Positions 35,648 to 44,699 of a stretch of DNA of 64,000 nucleotides are shown here, one piece after another. Under the pieces are notes generated by a model that had not been told where the DNA came from, ran no database searches, and was given only the letters and a program-made list of their open reading frames with translations. The DNA is from an uncultured Clostridia bacterium (GTDB taxonomy: Bacteria; Bacillota; Clostridia; Lachnospirales; Anaerotignaceae): contig CALWSR010000001.1 of NCBI GenBank assembly GCA_944384265.1, positions 62,001 through 126,000 of the forward strand. Reading direction: 5' to 3'. How positions within the stretch are numbered: the first letter of the stretch is position 1; each line of letters starts with the position of its first letter. Position numbers and translations under genes: made by a program.

Positions 35648-37159
35648 ATGGATAGTAGTATTTTAGAAACATATTTAGATTGTAATATATTTCAACCAAC
35701 TAATGTAGATATTCCTTATATAAAAACTAAATCTATTGTAAGTATATGTGAGGAGTTACACTTTGCTATATTAACTGGTGCTAGAGTTATGCTATATGGG
35801 GATTATGATGCAGATGGATTATTTTCAATGCTTGTATGGAAAGAAGTATTTGATTGTATAGGCTATTCTAATTATTTTTTATATCAATATACAAAAAGAA
35901 CACATCATATTAGTCCTTTTATAGTACAACAGGCAATACATGGAAATGCGGAATATATAATTATATGCGATACGGGTTGCTCTGTAGAAGATCAAAATGT
36001 ATTAACTTCATTGAAGCAGTATGGTCTTAATATTATTGTTATAGATCATCATTCCTCTAAATATGATTATGATGCCTTACAAAGAGAAATAAATGTTTTT
36101 AATTCGTTTGAAGAGCAAGATGCTCTAAATGGGGATGCTGTTAGTGGTGCTTATGCAGCCTTGCTTGTAGCAAATGTGTTATGCTTGGATTTTTTACATA
36201 AACCTTTAGCTAACAATGCAAAATGTTATGCTTTGGCGTCCATGTATTCAGATGTTGTGGATTTGTCCACTAAAATTGGAGTTGCTTTATATAATAATGT
36301 TGTATTGCAAAAACTAAGTATGCCTGCTTTTATGCGTGCTTTTAATCGCTATAATTATAGAATAGGTAAAAGATTTTTTCAATACATATTTAATCCACCA
36401 ATAAATGCTTGTTTTCGTTCTGAACATTTTGAAGATTTAAATTTTTTGTTGTCGCAAAAAGTAATATACAAAAAAGAAAAGTGTATCGAAAACATTTTAG
36501 AATTACATCAATTTTATTCAAAACTAGCTGCAACATATTCTTTTAAGTTTACACAAGAGCGTTTTGGTAATTTACTGTATTGTGTCTATAATTTAGAAGA
36601 AGGAGAGAAATTTGTACACATCCGTAATTTTTCTGGATTGATTGCAAATAACATAGCATCTGCAGAAAACTGTGCAGTTGTTGTCTTATTTAAAATGAAA
36701 AACAATTATCAAGGGTCATTTAGAGATCCCTTTAAAAGAAATTTTTTATCTTTTTTTGAATTGTTTTGTAACGCTGGTGGTCATCCACCAGCATTTGGCA
36801 TTACTGTACCATTAGATAAAATTGATTTCTTTAAAAAGAATTTAATTGAGATGGGAGCACGTACTTCAGATAATAAAGATGAAAAATATATCTATATACC
36901 ATCGGAATGTATAGAAACTATATCAGACTTACAAATAGTGGCTTTATATAACGAATATATGAATACTAATAAATCTGTTGTATTAAAAGTTATCTGCAAA
37001 AAAGTATCACTAATTAAATCTACTTCATTTTATAAATATTATAATGTTGATTTACCATTACAAGTAACTTGCGTTTCACCGTTAATGAGAGGATCAATAT
37101 TACTAGTAGAGCCATGTATCTGTAAAGATATACAGCTAAAGGAGGTTGCATTGTTATGA
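35648..37159 (+). CDS. RecJ-like DHH-family exonuclease/phosphoesterase
   Basis: From ATG 35648 (GGAAGGAG upstream) a 503-aa protein with DHH motifs: YGDYDADG (motif I), CDTGCS (II), IVIDHHSS (III), and the DHHA1 motif NAGGHPPAFG in the C-terminal half. RecJ degrades 5' single strands during recombination and repair; the alternative is a bifunctional nanoRNase/phosphodiesterase, but the length favours RecJ. It lies 34 bp after the helicase gene, suggesting joint action. Confidence 0.85.
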   Translation: MDSSILETYLDCNIFQPTNVDIPYIKTKSIVSICEELHFAILTGARVMLYGDYDADGLFSMLVWKEVFDCIGYSNYFLYQYTKRTHHISPFIVQQAIHGNAEYIIICDTGCSVEDQNVLTSLKQYGLNIIVIDHHSSKYDYDALQREINVFNSFEEQDALNGDAVSGAYAALLVANVLCLDFLHKPLANNAKCYALASMYSDVVDLSTKIGVALYNNVVLQKLSMPAFMRAFNRYNYRIGKRFFQYIFNPPINACFRSEHFEDLNFLLSQKVIYKKEKCIENILELHQFYSKLAATYSFKFTQERFGNLLYCVYNLEEGEKFVHIRNFSGLIANNIASAENCAVVVLFKMKNNYQGSFRDPFKRNFLSFFELFCNAGGHPPAFGITVPLDKIDFFKKNLIEMGARTSDNKDEKYIYIPSECIETISDLQIVALYNEYMNTNKSVVLKVICKKVSLIKSTSFYKYYNVDLPLQVTCVSPLMRGSILLVEPCICKDIQLKEVALL

Positions 37160-37701
37160 AGATTGTGCATATCAATGCACAGAATTTACAAGTATGGGAA
37201 AACCTAACAAGAGACTCACAATGCTTAGTTAATGCTCATGTTCAATTTGAGGATATGATGGAAACACTACCACAATATAATACTAGGGATGTACTTGGTA
37301 TTATATTGTTTCCTAAAACTTTATCTACTTCTCTTTTTAAACAATTGAAACAGTTGGATGAGTCATTTTATTTTGTTAAAAAACCTGTTGTTATTATTGG
37401 AGACAATATATACAAATATTTTGAAAATATAGATTCTTCTTATAAATCTTATAAAAATCTTATACTTTATATTCAAAATTCGGAAGGAGGTACAATATCA
37501 GATACAGATATTCATAACATTATGACCCTACTACTTGCAGAGCATGGAGGAATCTATAATATCCCAGCAAACAGATTTAAAAAGAAGAATAAAAAGATGT
37601 TAGAGATTTTAAAAGATTCTGATAGTGATGCTTCTTTTGTATTAAAACTGATGTTAGGAGATGATATAAATTATGCAGTTGGGAACACACAAGAAAACTA
37701 A
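37156..37701 (+). CDS. Unknown protein
   Basis: A 181-aa soluble protein, alpha/beta, with a receiver-like pattern (VVIIGDN-type strand, hydrophobic core) in the first 130 residues. AAAGGAGG precedes ATG 37156, whose codon overlaps the RecJ stop. The 3' end overlaps the next small membrane gene. It might be the first gene of the pilus-like operon. No family assigned. Confidence 0.5.
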   Translation: MKIVHINAQNLQVWENLTRDSQCLVNAHVQFEDMMETLPQYNTRDVLGIILFPKTLSTSLFKQLKQLDESFYFVKKPVVIIGDNIYKYFENIDSSYKSYKNLILYIQNSEGGTISDTDIHNIMTLLLAEHGGIYNIPANRFKKKNKKMLEILKDSDSDASFVLKLMLGDDINYAVGNTQEN

Positions 37702-38095
37702 AAAACAGTTTAATACCACGAAGCAAAATACTTCTGATATAAAGAAGAAACTAAAAAAAGTTGATCCAATAGAAAAATCTAATAAAAAAGAAGGGGATAA
37801 TTTAGAGAATGAGAATAATATTACACAAAGCCAAATTAAACCTGTTAAACAGCATAGAAAAAAGAATGCTTCTGCGGAAAAAGCCAGAAAAAGATTAACT
37901 AATATTTTAGAAGTCGAGTCAGAAAGAACAACCGATGCTGTTGATGTGAGTATAACAGAGGTAGTTGAACAAGATACAATGTCTATGCAAAATGTGGTTA
38001 GTTTACTACTAACCATTATTTTATGTATTACATCAAGTTACTTAGCAGTTACTTTTGCTGGTGATAGATTAGCAATGCATTGGATGGGAGTGTAA
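37673..38095 (+). CDS. Small protein with C-terminal membrane anchor
   Basis: A 140-aa protein, highly basic and charged for its first ~85 residues (Lys/Glu/Thr/Asn) and with one membrane helix at about 105-125 near the end. No signal peptide. It begins inside the previous gene and ends just before the pilus-type ATPase, so it probably belongs to that machine as a cytoplasmic tether. No family recognised. Confidence 0.55.
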   Translation: MQLGTHKKTKKQFNTTKQNTSDIKKKLKKVDPIEKSNKKEGDNLENENNITQSQIKPVKQHRKKNASAEKARKRLTNILEVESERTTDAVDVSITEVVEQDTMSMQNVVSLLLTIILCITSSYLAVTFAGDRLAMHWMGV

Positions 38096-38099
38096 TAAT

Positions 38100-39722
38100 G
38101 TGTTAAGTACTATACAAGTAGATCTTAATGTTGAGGATTTTAAATCAATAACGGATACAAGAGTTATAAATTCAATAAAAGAGGAAAATATTAGTAATTC
38201 CTATTTAATTGATTCTTTATATCTTTTAAGATTTACATCTTTTAAAGAGATTGCACTAGTATTTACAAAAAAATATAATGCAGATTTAGTCTACTTAGTC
38301 AAGAATCCAACACCACCTGATATGACTGATGTTGCCAAAAAATATGGGGTATTCATTACAAAAAAGAAAGTGATCACAATATATGTTCCTCTTGATGTAG
38401 TATTGGATAAAACTATCATTGAAACAAGTCCTGATTTTGTTGGATATAGAGTTGAATATAAATATATTATGAGTTGTAATGCAACAATTCTTAATAAAAA
38501 TCTTGATGTTAATATTTTGTCTAGGGAACTACTTGATTTTAGACCATTACTATTGATTAGAAGGTTGATTTTGGATTGTATCGCATGTGGTGGTACTGAT
38601 ATACACTTTAATAGTATTTATATAAATAAAGAGAAATACCATAAGGTACAATATCGTGTTAGTAGAGAAATTGTAGACTCATCCTTTAAATTGGATTTTG
38701 ATTTAATACATATGGCTATTAATAAATTAGTTTCTAGAAAAAGTACATCCTTAGCAGTTGATTTAGAAACTATAAATGGTATGACAACGGATATACCAAA
38801 TATTTTTAATGATGATACAGTCGATTTAAGATTTACTGGCTCTCTTGTTAGTGCAGGTTTATATGTTGTAATAGCAATACAACAGGTGACCACTACTTCA
38901 AAAACAATAGATGAGTTGGGATTTCCACCTGATGATGTAAGAAAATTGAGAAACATAGCTAAGAAAAATGAAGGATTAGTGCTTAATACTGGCCCTATGA
39001 GAAGTGGTAAAAACACAACAATTTTTGGTATGCTTAATGAAAAGATTGCAATGCCTATTAGAATTATTGAATACTCGAATCCTATAGAGGTTCGTATGCC
39101 AATACCGCAAATAAATTATAAGGGGGATATAAATGCTTTAAAGAGCTTAATGCGTATGGCGAAGAAGCAAGACTTAGACTATGCTGTATTAAATGAAATT
39201 CCAAATCAGGAAGTAGCTTTCGCTGTTAGAGACTTAGTTAATTCAGCAGTTGGTGTAATTACTACAACACACTTAACACGAGTTTGGCATCTGCCCTATA
39301 AACTTGAAGAGTTATACGGTAATGATTATAAAACTATCATTTCACAATTGTTGGCTGTAATAAATCATCGCATGTTTCGTGAACAGGTTGCTGATAACTT
39401 TATAGTATATGAATTAACTGAAGACAGTGCAACTACACCATTTAGTCAATTTGCTTATAATTTAGGAGTACATAGATATTTCGAACCAGCACCAAATAGC
39501 AATGCACACTTAAAGTTGCAGCCATTAATAGAAATTTTAATATTCAATGATGATATTAAAACAGAACTTTTAAATAATAAATCCTTATCCGAATCTGAAC
39601 AATTCTTAGAAAGATATATAAGAAAGGTTGGTGAGAACCTCGAAAGAAAACTTGTGCAAGGCATCAACAATGGACAATTTAATATTAGGGAGTTGGAACA
39701 ATTTTATATGGGAGGTGATTAA
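38100..39722 (+). CDS. GspE/PilB-type secretion ATPase with altered P-loop
   Basis: A 540-aa protein, GTG start after GGGAG. The order fits GspE/PilB: N2 domain with GGTDIHF (near 164) and VDLRFTGS, then LGFPPDDVRKL, Walker A GPMRSGKNTT (298-307), an Asp box (IIEYSNPIEV), Walker B region with NEIPNQE, and a His box in ITTTHLTRVW. In the P-loop the Ser/Thr after Lys304 is Asn305, so nucleotide use may differ. Such ATPases power type IV pili or type II secretion. GspL- and PilO-like genes follow, but no prepilin, prepilin peptidase or PilC-like gene is recognised nearby. Confidence 0.8.
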   Translation: MLSTIQVDLNVEDFKSITDTRVINSIKEENISNSYLIDSLYLLRFTSFKEIALVFTKKYNADLVYLVKNPTPPDMTDVAKKYGVFITKKKVITIYVPLDVVLDKTIIETSPDFVGYRVEYKYIMSCNATILNKNLDVNILSRELLDFRPLLLIRRLILDCIACGGTDIHFNSIYINKEKYHKVQYRVSREIVDSSFKLDFDLIHMAINKLVSRKSTSLAVDLETINGMTTDIPNIFNDDTVDLRFTGSLVSAGLYVVIAIQQVTTTSKTIDELGFPPDDVRKLRNIAKKNEGLVLNTGPMRSGKNTTIFGMLNEKIAMPIRIIEYSNPIEVRMPIPQINYKGDINALKSLMRMAKKQDLDYAVLNEIPNQEVAFAVRDLVNSAVGVITTTHLTRVWHLPYKLEELYGNDYKTIISQLLAVINHRMFREQVADNFIVYELTEDSATTPFSQFAYNLGVHRYFEPAPNSNAHLKLQPLIEILIFNDDIKTELLNNKSLSESEQFLERYIRKVGENLERKLVQGINNGQFNIRELEQFYMGGD

Positions 39723-39988
39723 TGGTGTCAGATGAAATGTTGAATAACATAGAAAATAACACTGAATTGTTAAATGGTTCAAGAGAGGAAATAGACACCG
39801 TTTTAGTATCTTGCATAGACCCATCATTAAATAAGAATAATCTGGATAATAATAACATATCAAATAAATCTAATGATCTCTATATATTATATTTAACATT
39901 AATAGAGCAGGGAAGTATATCACCATTTATTGGAACATTACCAATACCCGAGTCAATTCTAAAAAAAGGCGGTGGTAGATTATGGTGA
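39722..39988 (+). CDS. Unknown small protein in pilus-like operon
   Basis: An 88-aa acidic, Asn-rich protein with no membrane helix; ATG overlaps the ATPase stop (TAATG) after GGGAGG. The C-terminal part (PIPESILKKGGG) ends with a basic tail. It overlaps the next gene's start. A cytoplasmic linker for the ATPase is plausible; function unknown. Confidence 0.5.
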   Translation: MVSDEMLNNIENNTELLNGSREEIDTVLVSCIDPSLNKNNLDNNNISNKSNDLYILYLTLIEQGSISPFIGTLPIPESILKKGGGRLW

Positions 39989-40479
39989 AACAAAATTTTA
40001 TAAAGATTATAATGTTAGTGCTTTTATTACTATCGTCTTTATTATTTCCTACCACCAATATTTTTAGTGCGACTACAGCAATAAAGCAATATTTTTCTAT
40101 TGGGGAAGAATTAAAAAATGCAAAAATAGAATATAATAAAAGTAAACAGTTTGCTGTATCTGCTGAAGAGTCTTTTATTACTACGAGAAGTACAGATATT
40201 AATCCGTATGATCCTGTGATTGTTTCCCAATTAATAAGTGGATTAGAAGGAGTTACGGTCACAAAAATAAATGCTCTTTCTATCGATGAAATTCCAACTG
40301 TTGTTGGTGAATATTCACCAGAAGCAAATCAATGGTGTGATGGACTAGAATTTCATATTACAGCTACAGATATTGAAAATACATTATTACGTATTGATAA
40401 AATGGAGTTGATTGTTGTCTCTACTACTGTAAAAGCACCAAATAAGATCATATTACAAATTCAGACAAAGGGGGTATAA
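39982..40479 (+). CDS. PilO/GspM-like bitopic membrane protein
   Basis: A 165-aa protein with one N-terminal membrane helix (about 7-30), a short coiled coil (EELKNAKIEYNKSK region) and an extracytoplasmic alpha/beta domain, the architecture of PilO or GspM, which bridge the ATPase platform to the outer parts. Position between GspE-like and GspL/PilN-like genes supports this. Sequence similarity is too low for certainty. GGCGGTGG precedes the ATG. Confidence 0.45.
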   Translation: MVKQNFIKIIMLVLLLLSSLLFPTTNIFSATTAIKQYFSIGEELKNAKIEYNKSKQFAVSAEESFITTRSTDINPYDPVIVSQLISGLEGVTVTKINALSIDEIPTVVGEYSPEANQWCDGLEFHITATDIENTLLRIDKMELIVVSTTVKAPNKIILQIQTKGV

Positions 40480-40482
40480 TGA

Positions 40483-41772
40483 GTGAAAACTACTGCTGTT
40501 ATAAGATTAAGTGATATGACTTTTATTCTTATGAAAGATGAAAAAGTCTTAATAGCTTTATCTTATCGTAAAAATGCAGCAGCTTTGGCATTCTTATTGA
40601 AGGCATTACACATAGACGAACTATATATGTTGGTTGAACCTAATATTGAGATAGATAAAAATAAGTCTATTGGTAATATTATTTCTGAATGGAATATTAA
40701 TAATATATCATTTTCTCTACTTGATTCTGATATAGAGTCAATAACTTATTTTGCAGAAATGGTTAATGCTAAAAATACCTTTATTGTAAATTCATTATTT
40801 GATTATGGTTATTTTAGTAGACTTCCAAGTTTCAATTTAGTAAAAACCTATAAAGATTCATATGCATATTTATCTTATGAAAACAAGAATTTATCCTATA
40901 TACAAATAAATAATAAATTAGAGGATTTATTGTCAGCTAATGTAAAATTTTATGATGAGATGCATATTATCGATGCTGATAAGGTTAAAGGAAGATTTCC
41001 TGAATTAGCATATAGAGAAGCCATTGAAATAGCTGCACTTGCTCCCTTATTATATGCAACTACAAATTCTTTAAAAATCTCTGTAAAAGATTTAATTAAA
41101 AAGGAAAATATCCAAGAATTAGATGAAAATAATATAATCGAAGAGGATAATGAAGCAGAGATTGAAGAAAATATTATTGATATAGAACAGGAGTTAGATA
41201 CACAAGAAGATAGCAAAAATGTTTTACCTAATGAGTGTGGAACACCTAATTTCATAAATATACCAGAAGAACCATCTAAACACAAAAAGCAAAAATTACA
41301 TAAACATAAAACCAAAAGACCAAGAGTAAAGAAGAAATCTATATTTAGTGGAGCTTTAACAGCATGTATTGTATTTTTAAGTATATGTGTTGGTATAGCT
41401 TTTGGAACACGAAGTTTTCCAGGTTATATCGCAACATTAAGTAATGAATTACATTTAATTTCAGAGGAAACAAAACTTTTTAATGAACAGGAGGTTTTCT
41501 ATCAGAGTCAAATTGAAAAATTGAATGGAAGACAAAACACATCATTAAACATCTATACAGATTTAAATAATATACCAGTACAAGGATTATTAGGGGAGAT
41601 GAGAGCCTATAGCGATTCAAACATTGCAATATACTATTTATTAAATGCAGATAGCATTGATCCATTAGTAGAAAAAATAGAGGAGAAATATACAGTTTCT
41701 TCCGTGTCAGCGACAGATACAATAAAATTAAATGATAATACAGTTTCAGTATTTTCTATAACACTACATTGA
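40483..41772 (+). CDS. GspL/PilM-N-like bitopic membrane protein
   Basis: A 429-aa protein (GTG after AAAGGGGG). Residues 1-190 form a cytoplasmic domain with actin-like pattern (PilM/GspL type), about 200-285 an acidic then basic linker, 285-308 one membrane helix after a Lys/Arg-rich stretch, then a coiled coil and an extracytoplasmic alpha/beta domain. This fused PilM-PilN or GspL architecture together with the ATPase and PilO-like gene gives a minimal pilus/type II inner platform. No sequence motif is decisive; the layout and topology are the evidence. Confidence 0.5.
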   Translation: MKTTAVIRLSDMTFILMKDEKVLIALSYRKNAAALAFLLKALHIDELYMLVEPNIEIDKNKSIGNIISEWNINNISFSLLDSDIESITYFAEMVNAKNTFIVNSLFDYGYFSRLPSFNLVKTYKDSYAYLSYENKNLSYIQINNKLEDLLSANVKFYDEMHIIDADKVKGRFPELAYREAIEIAALAPLLYATTNSLKISVKDLIKKENIQELDENNIIEEDNEAEIEENIIDIEQELDTQEDSKNVLPNECGTPNFINIPEEPSKHKKQKLHKHKTKRPRVKKKSIFSGALTACIVFLSICVGIAFGTRSFPGYIATLSNELHLISEETKLFNEQEVFYQSQIEKLNGRQNTSLNIYTDLNNIPVQGLLGEMRAYSDSNIAIYYLLNADSIDPLVEKIEEKYTVSSVSATDTIKLNDNTVSVFSITLH

Positions 41773-41777
41773 TAATT

Positions 41778-41798
41778 AAGGGCCTTTGGGTCCTTTTT
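41778..41798 (+). terminator. Intrinsic terminator
   Basis: AAGGGCC (41778-41784) pairs with GGTCCTT (41789-41795) with one G-T pair; TTT then follows. It ends the pilus-like operon. Confidence 0.7.
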
Positions 41799-41811
41799 AT
41801 TATGTCCTAAT

Positions 41812-41898
41812 TATTATTTGCGAATATTATTTTCGGTTTTACCGAAATTTATTATAGATAACATAATACTAATTGAAGGAGTTGATACCATGCCTTAA
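41812..41898 (+). promoter_or_regulatory. Candidate par leader/centromere-like site with mini-ORF
   Basis: Upstream of parM are two 11-bp direct repeats (TATTATTTGCG at 41812-41822; TATTATTTTCG at 41825-41835), a palindrome TTTCGGT-TTT-ACCGAAA (41831-41847), and a strong GAAGGAG with perfect spacing to ATG-CCT-TAA (41890-41898), a two-codon ORF. In type II par systems the centromere often lies upstream of parM and is bound by ParR; this is a candidate only. Confidence 0.35.
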
Positions 41899-41971
41899 TA
41901 CCTATCGCTTATTCTATTACCACTGAAATTACTAACTTTTTTTGAACCTATATGTGAAAGGAGATTTATTT

Positions 41972-43312
41972 ATGCTTTTAAAAGAGAAGAGAGAGACAGG
42001 TACTATTATTGACATTTCACAAAGTAACAAAAAAATAACATTAGTTGCTGGTATTGATGCTGGTTCAACAGAAACCAGAGTATCTCTAATAAATGCAAGC
42101 GATTATAATACTCTATTAAATCCAGTATCCTCGGAAAAAACATTACATACAATTGCTGAAACATACATTATACCATCTACTTTTGCTATCTTAGAAGACA
42201 ATAGGGAGATATTACCAAAAACAAGTAGCTTAACTGATAACTATGATAGCATCATAAATTCTATCGATATAGATGCTAATAAACCATACATAGAGAAACA
42301 CAGGATTGTAAGAGGACAAAAATTAAGAGATGCTGTAGGTTCTGTGGAAAGATTTTTAGATAGTAATACTCCAAAAACATCTAATCAGATTTTTTATGTT
42401 AATATATTGGATGCTTTAGGATATAGCATTTTACAGAAATACTCTGGTGAAATACCAGATATTGTTGATATTTATTTAAGTGTTTCTGTACGTCCTAATG
42501 AACTGGGAGAAACTTTCAAAAAAGAGTTATATGATAATTTAAAAGGAAAATTCAACTTTGTTTGGAATAGTTACAAAAATAAAAAAGTTAATATTGAATT
42601 AAATATAGTTTTTATTCTATTGACAACAGAACCAGAAGCACAGATAGAAGGATCATCTTCTATGTATGATTTGATAGTAGATACGCTCACAGATAAAGAA
42701 GGAACATTAACTAAAGAGGAACAAGTACAATTACAGGAAGCAACATATGTATCTGGAATACTGTATCAACCTGTTTCACATCTTCATATAGAGGGTGGTG
42801 GCTCTTCAGTTGGTACAGAATATGTTCACATTGATGAACAAGGAAGTCCTGTGTTAATGAATACATGTTCTCGCACTTTTAATGTTGGTGGTAATTTTTT
42901 AATGCGTACATTAAAGGATAAATTAAGAGAAAATAAAGGAAGGTTAGTTTCAGATAATACAGCATATACTGCTTTAGTTACAGGATATATCAAAAATGGT
43001 TGTCAGCAAGATAATGTATTATCTCATGTAAAAGAAGTTAAAGAATCACTTGCACGTATTATTTTTGAAAAATTGATGCATGAGGTTATTGATGTTAATT
43101 CTGACATTGTATTAACAGAAATTGGGTATATTTCAATGTCTGGTAGATTATTTTCTAAAGGTGAGAATGATGTATCTGTAGCAGATTATTTTAGTGAATT
43201 GATACACAAAATATCTCCTAATACTGTAGTTATAAGGCTACCTAAAAATTTTATTCCTCAGGGAAATGCTTTACGTTTATTAAATACCTATGATGTATTT
43301 ATGGAACAATAA
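41972..43312 (+). CDS. parM: ParM-like actin-family partition ATPase
   Basis: From ATG 41972 (GAAAGGAG upstream; the in-frame TTG 41942 is too early) a 446-aa actin-like protein: phosphate-1 motif AGIDAGSTETRVSL (first strand), phosphate-2 motif IEGGGSSVG (Gly-rich loop), a long linker and an adenosine motif EIGYISMSGR near the C-terminus. These filaments push plasmid copies apart. It is bigger than plasmid R1 ParM (320 aa), closer to Alp-type proteins. ParR-like gene follows after a terminator and a promoter, unlike the usual tight parMR operon. Confidence 0.8.
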   Translation: MLLKEKRETGTIIDISQSNKKITLVAGIDAGSTETRVSLINASDYNTLLNPVSSEKTLHTIAETYIIPSTFAILEDNREILPKTSSLTDNYDSIINSIDIDANKPYIEKHRIVRGQKLRDAVGSVERFLDSNTPKTSNQIFYVNILDALGYSILQKYSGEIPDIVDIYLSVSVRPNELGETFKKELYDNLKGKFNFVWNSYKNKKVNIELNIVFILLTTEPEAQIEGSSSMYDLIVDTLTDKEGTLTKEEQVQLQEATYVSGILYQPVSHLHIEGGGSSVGTEYVHIDEQGSPVLMNTCSRTFNVGGNFLMRTLKDKLRENKGRLVSDNTAYTALVTGYIKNGCQQDNVLSHVKEVKESLARIIFEKLMHEVIDVNSDIVLTEIGYISMSGRLFSKGENDVSVADYFSELIHKISPNTVVIRLPKNFIPQGNALRLLNTYDVFMEQ

Positions 43313-43328
43313 TATTTTGAATTAAAAT

Positions 43329-43376
43329 AAAAAAGAACAGGCACTTACATAATAGCAAGTGCCTGTTCTTTTTTTA
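43329..43376 (+). terminator. Strong intrinsic terminator
   Basis: AAGAACAGGCACTT (43333-43346) pairs perfectly with 43357-43370; loop 10 nt; T8 follows. The A run at the left makes it potentially bidirectional. It separates parM from the ParR-like gene. Confidence 0.9.
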
Positions 43377-43384
43377 CTTAAATA

Positions 43385-43415
43385 TTCCAATTTATATTGT
43401 TTATAGAACTATAAT
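43385..43415 (+). promoter_or_regulatory. Candidate promoter of the ParR-like gene
   Basis: TATAAT (43410-43415) with a weak TTCCAA -35 (43385-43390, spacer 19). A separate promoter is expected because of the strong terminator just upstream. Confidence 0.35.
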
Positions 43416-43462
43416 TTAATGCTGATAAACATTATGAAATAAGCAATAAAGGGGGATGTTTT

Positions 43463-43831
43463 TTGGATATAGTGCGTCTGGAATTTAATATACCAGTAAG
43501 TTCTGAAGAAGAACGTGAACATCTATTAGCTAGTTATTGTAATGGTAATTTACATAAATTGATTTTAGATTATATACATTCCAATGGTATTGAATTGCAA
43601 TCAAAAAAGATAGAAGAAAGTGATGCTAATAAAAAACTTGATCATATACTTAACTTACTTCTATCAAATCAACTGAATATTAATTCTACATCTAATAAAG
43701 AATCAGATGTTATACAAAAACAAGATGTTACTGATGAGGTTACTATCTCTCCAACAAAGCAATTACCTCCAAAAAGAAGAACTCCTGGAGGTACAGGATT
43801 ACTTGGTAGAAAAATGTTAACAAGAAATTAA
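43463..43831 (+). CDS. parR: ParR-like ribbon-helix-helix DNA-binding protein
   Basis: A 122-aa protein from TTG 43463 (GGGGG upstream). The first 45 residues have a strand then two helices (IVRLEFNIPVSSEEEREHL and LHKLILDYIHS segments), the RHH of ParR centromere-binding proteins. The middle is a flexible helix and the last 25 residues are basic, as expected for the filament-binding tail. Small size and position after ParM support the assignment. Confidence 0.6.
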   Translation: MDIVRLEFNIPVSSEEEREHLLASYCNGNLHKLILDYIHSNGIELQSKKIEESDANKKLDHILNLLLSNQLNINSTSNKESDVIQKQDVTDEVTISPTKQLPPKRRTPGGTGLLGRKMLTRN

Positions 43832-43898
43832 TTGATGCTTTTTATTGCAACAGTTGGTTATTTAATGACTATTATTAAAAAAGACGGGAGGAATAGTT

Positions 43899-44699
43899 AT
43901 GTTGCATCCAACAACAATTTTATTTGCATCTTATAATATTAAAACATCTAAATTTGAAAATATTAATATTTCCTTTTTAAATGAAAAAGATATTAACATT
44001 ATAAATGCCGAAATTAGTAAAATGGCAATGATACTTTCTGAGGACAATATCTTTTATGAAAATTTTGATGGGATAAGTGTTGCATCTACAACACAGTATA
44101 CTTTAACTGGACAAATAACAATTTCAAGAGAAACTGCTATTGTATTGACAAAATTAGCTGAAGCATGTTCATTTTGGAATAAAAATAATACTGCACAATT
44201 AGATGAGGGTAAATCAGATGATTTAAGTAGTGATATGCTGCTTACAAAAATTGATGCATTTCCCTCTTCAATTTATAGAATTGTTTATAATTTATTGAGT
44301 GAAGATAAATACACTTCTTCAAGACAAAATAAAGGTTTATTGAAATTAAATGAAGTATTGCAAAAAATAATTGCATATAACAATCAGGGACAGTCTCATA
44401 TTACAGGAGAAATGTTAAATAAAATAAATAATTTATCCTCTATGCATTTTTGGAGACTTTTACTTTCAAAAGAATATATGAAATATTATTCTGAACTTCC
44501 GCCTAAAATTACTTTAGATACGATGCAGACAATAAAAAATGAACTTGCTCATTTTAACATTCATGGGTTTGTACCACCAGATAAAGTATATCAGGCATTC
44601 AATTCTGTGACAGAATATAGGAAAAGTACAATTCATGTTTCGGAAGAAATAATAGAATTTTTATTTAAAATTGTTAAGTCAGGAGGTATAAGTTTATGA
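43899..44699 (+). CDS. Unknown protein
   Basis: A 266-aa protein (GGGAGG then ATG 43899) with a strand-rich first 105 residues that could be an OB-like nucleic-acid-binding domain, and a helical remainder. No signal peptide or membrane helix. The stop overlaps the 5'-3' exonuclease start (ATGA), so a replication role is likely but not shown. Confidence 0.5.
   Translation: MLHPTTILFASYNIKTSKFENINISFLNEKDINIINAEISKMAMILSEDNIFYENFDGISVASTTQYTLTGQITISRETAIVLTKLAEACSFWNKNNTAQLDEGKSDDLSSDMLLTKIDAFPSSIYRIVYNLLSEDKYTSSRQNKGLLKLNEVLQKIIAYNNQGQSHITGEMLNKINNLSSMHFWRLLLSKEYMKYYSELPPKITLDTMQTIKNELAHFNIHGFVPPDKVYQAFNSVTEYRKSTIHVSEEIIEFLFKIVKSGGISL

Noticed and set aside
36773-36792. 8-bp perfect hairpin GCTGGTGG/CCACCAGC in the RecJ-like gene
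   Set aside because: It encodes the conserved AGGHPPA motif of the DHHA1 domain, so protein constraint explains it; no T tail.
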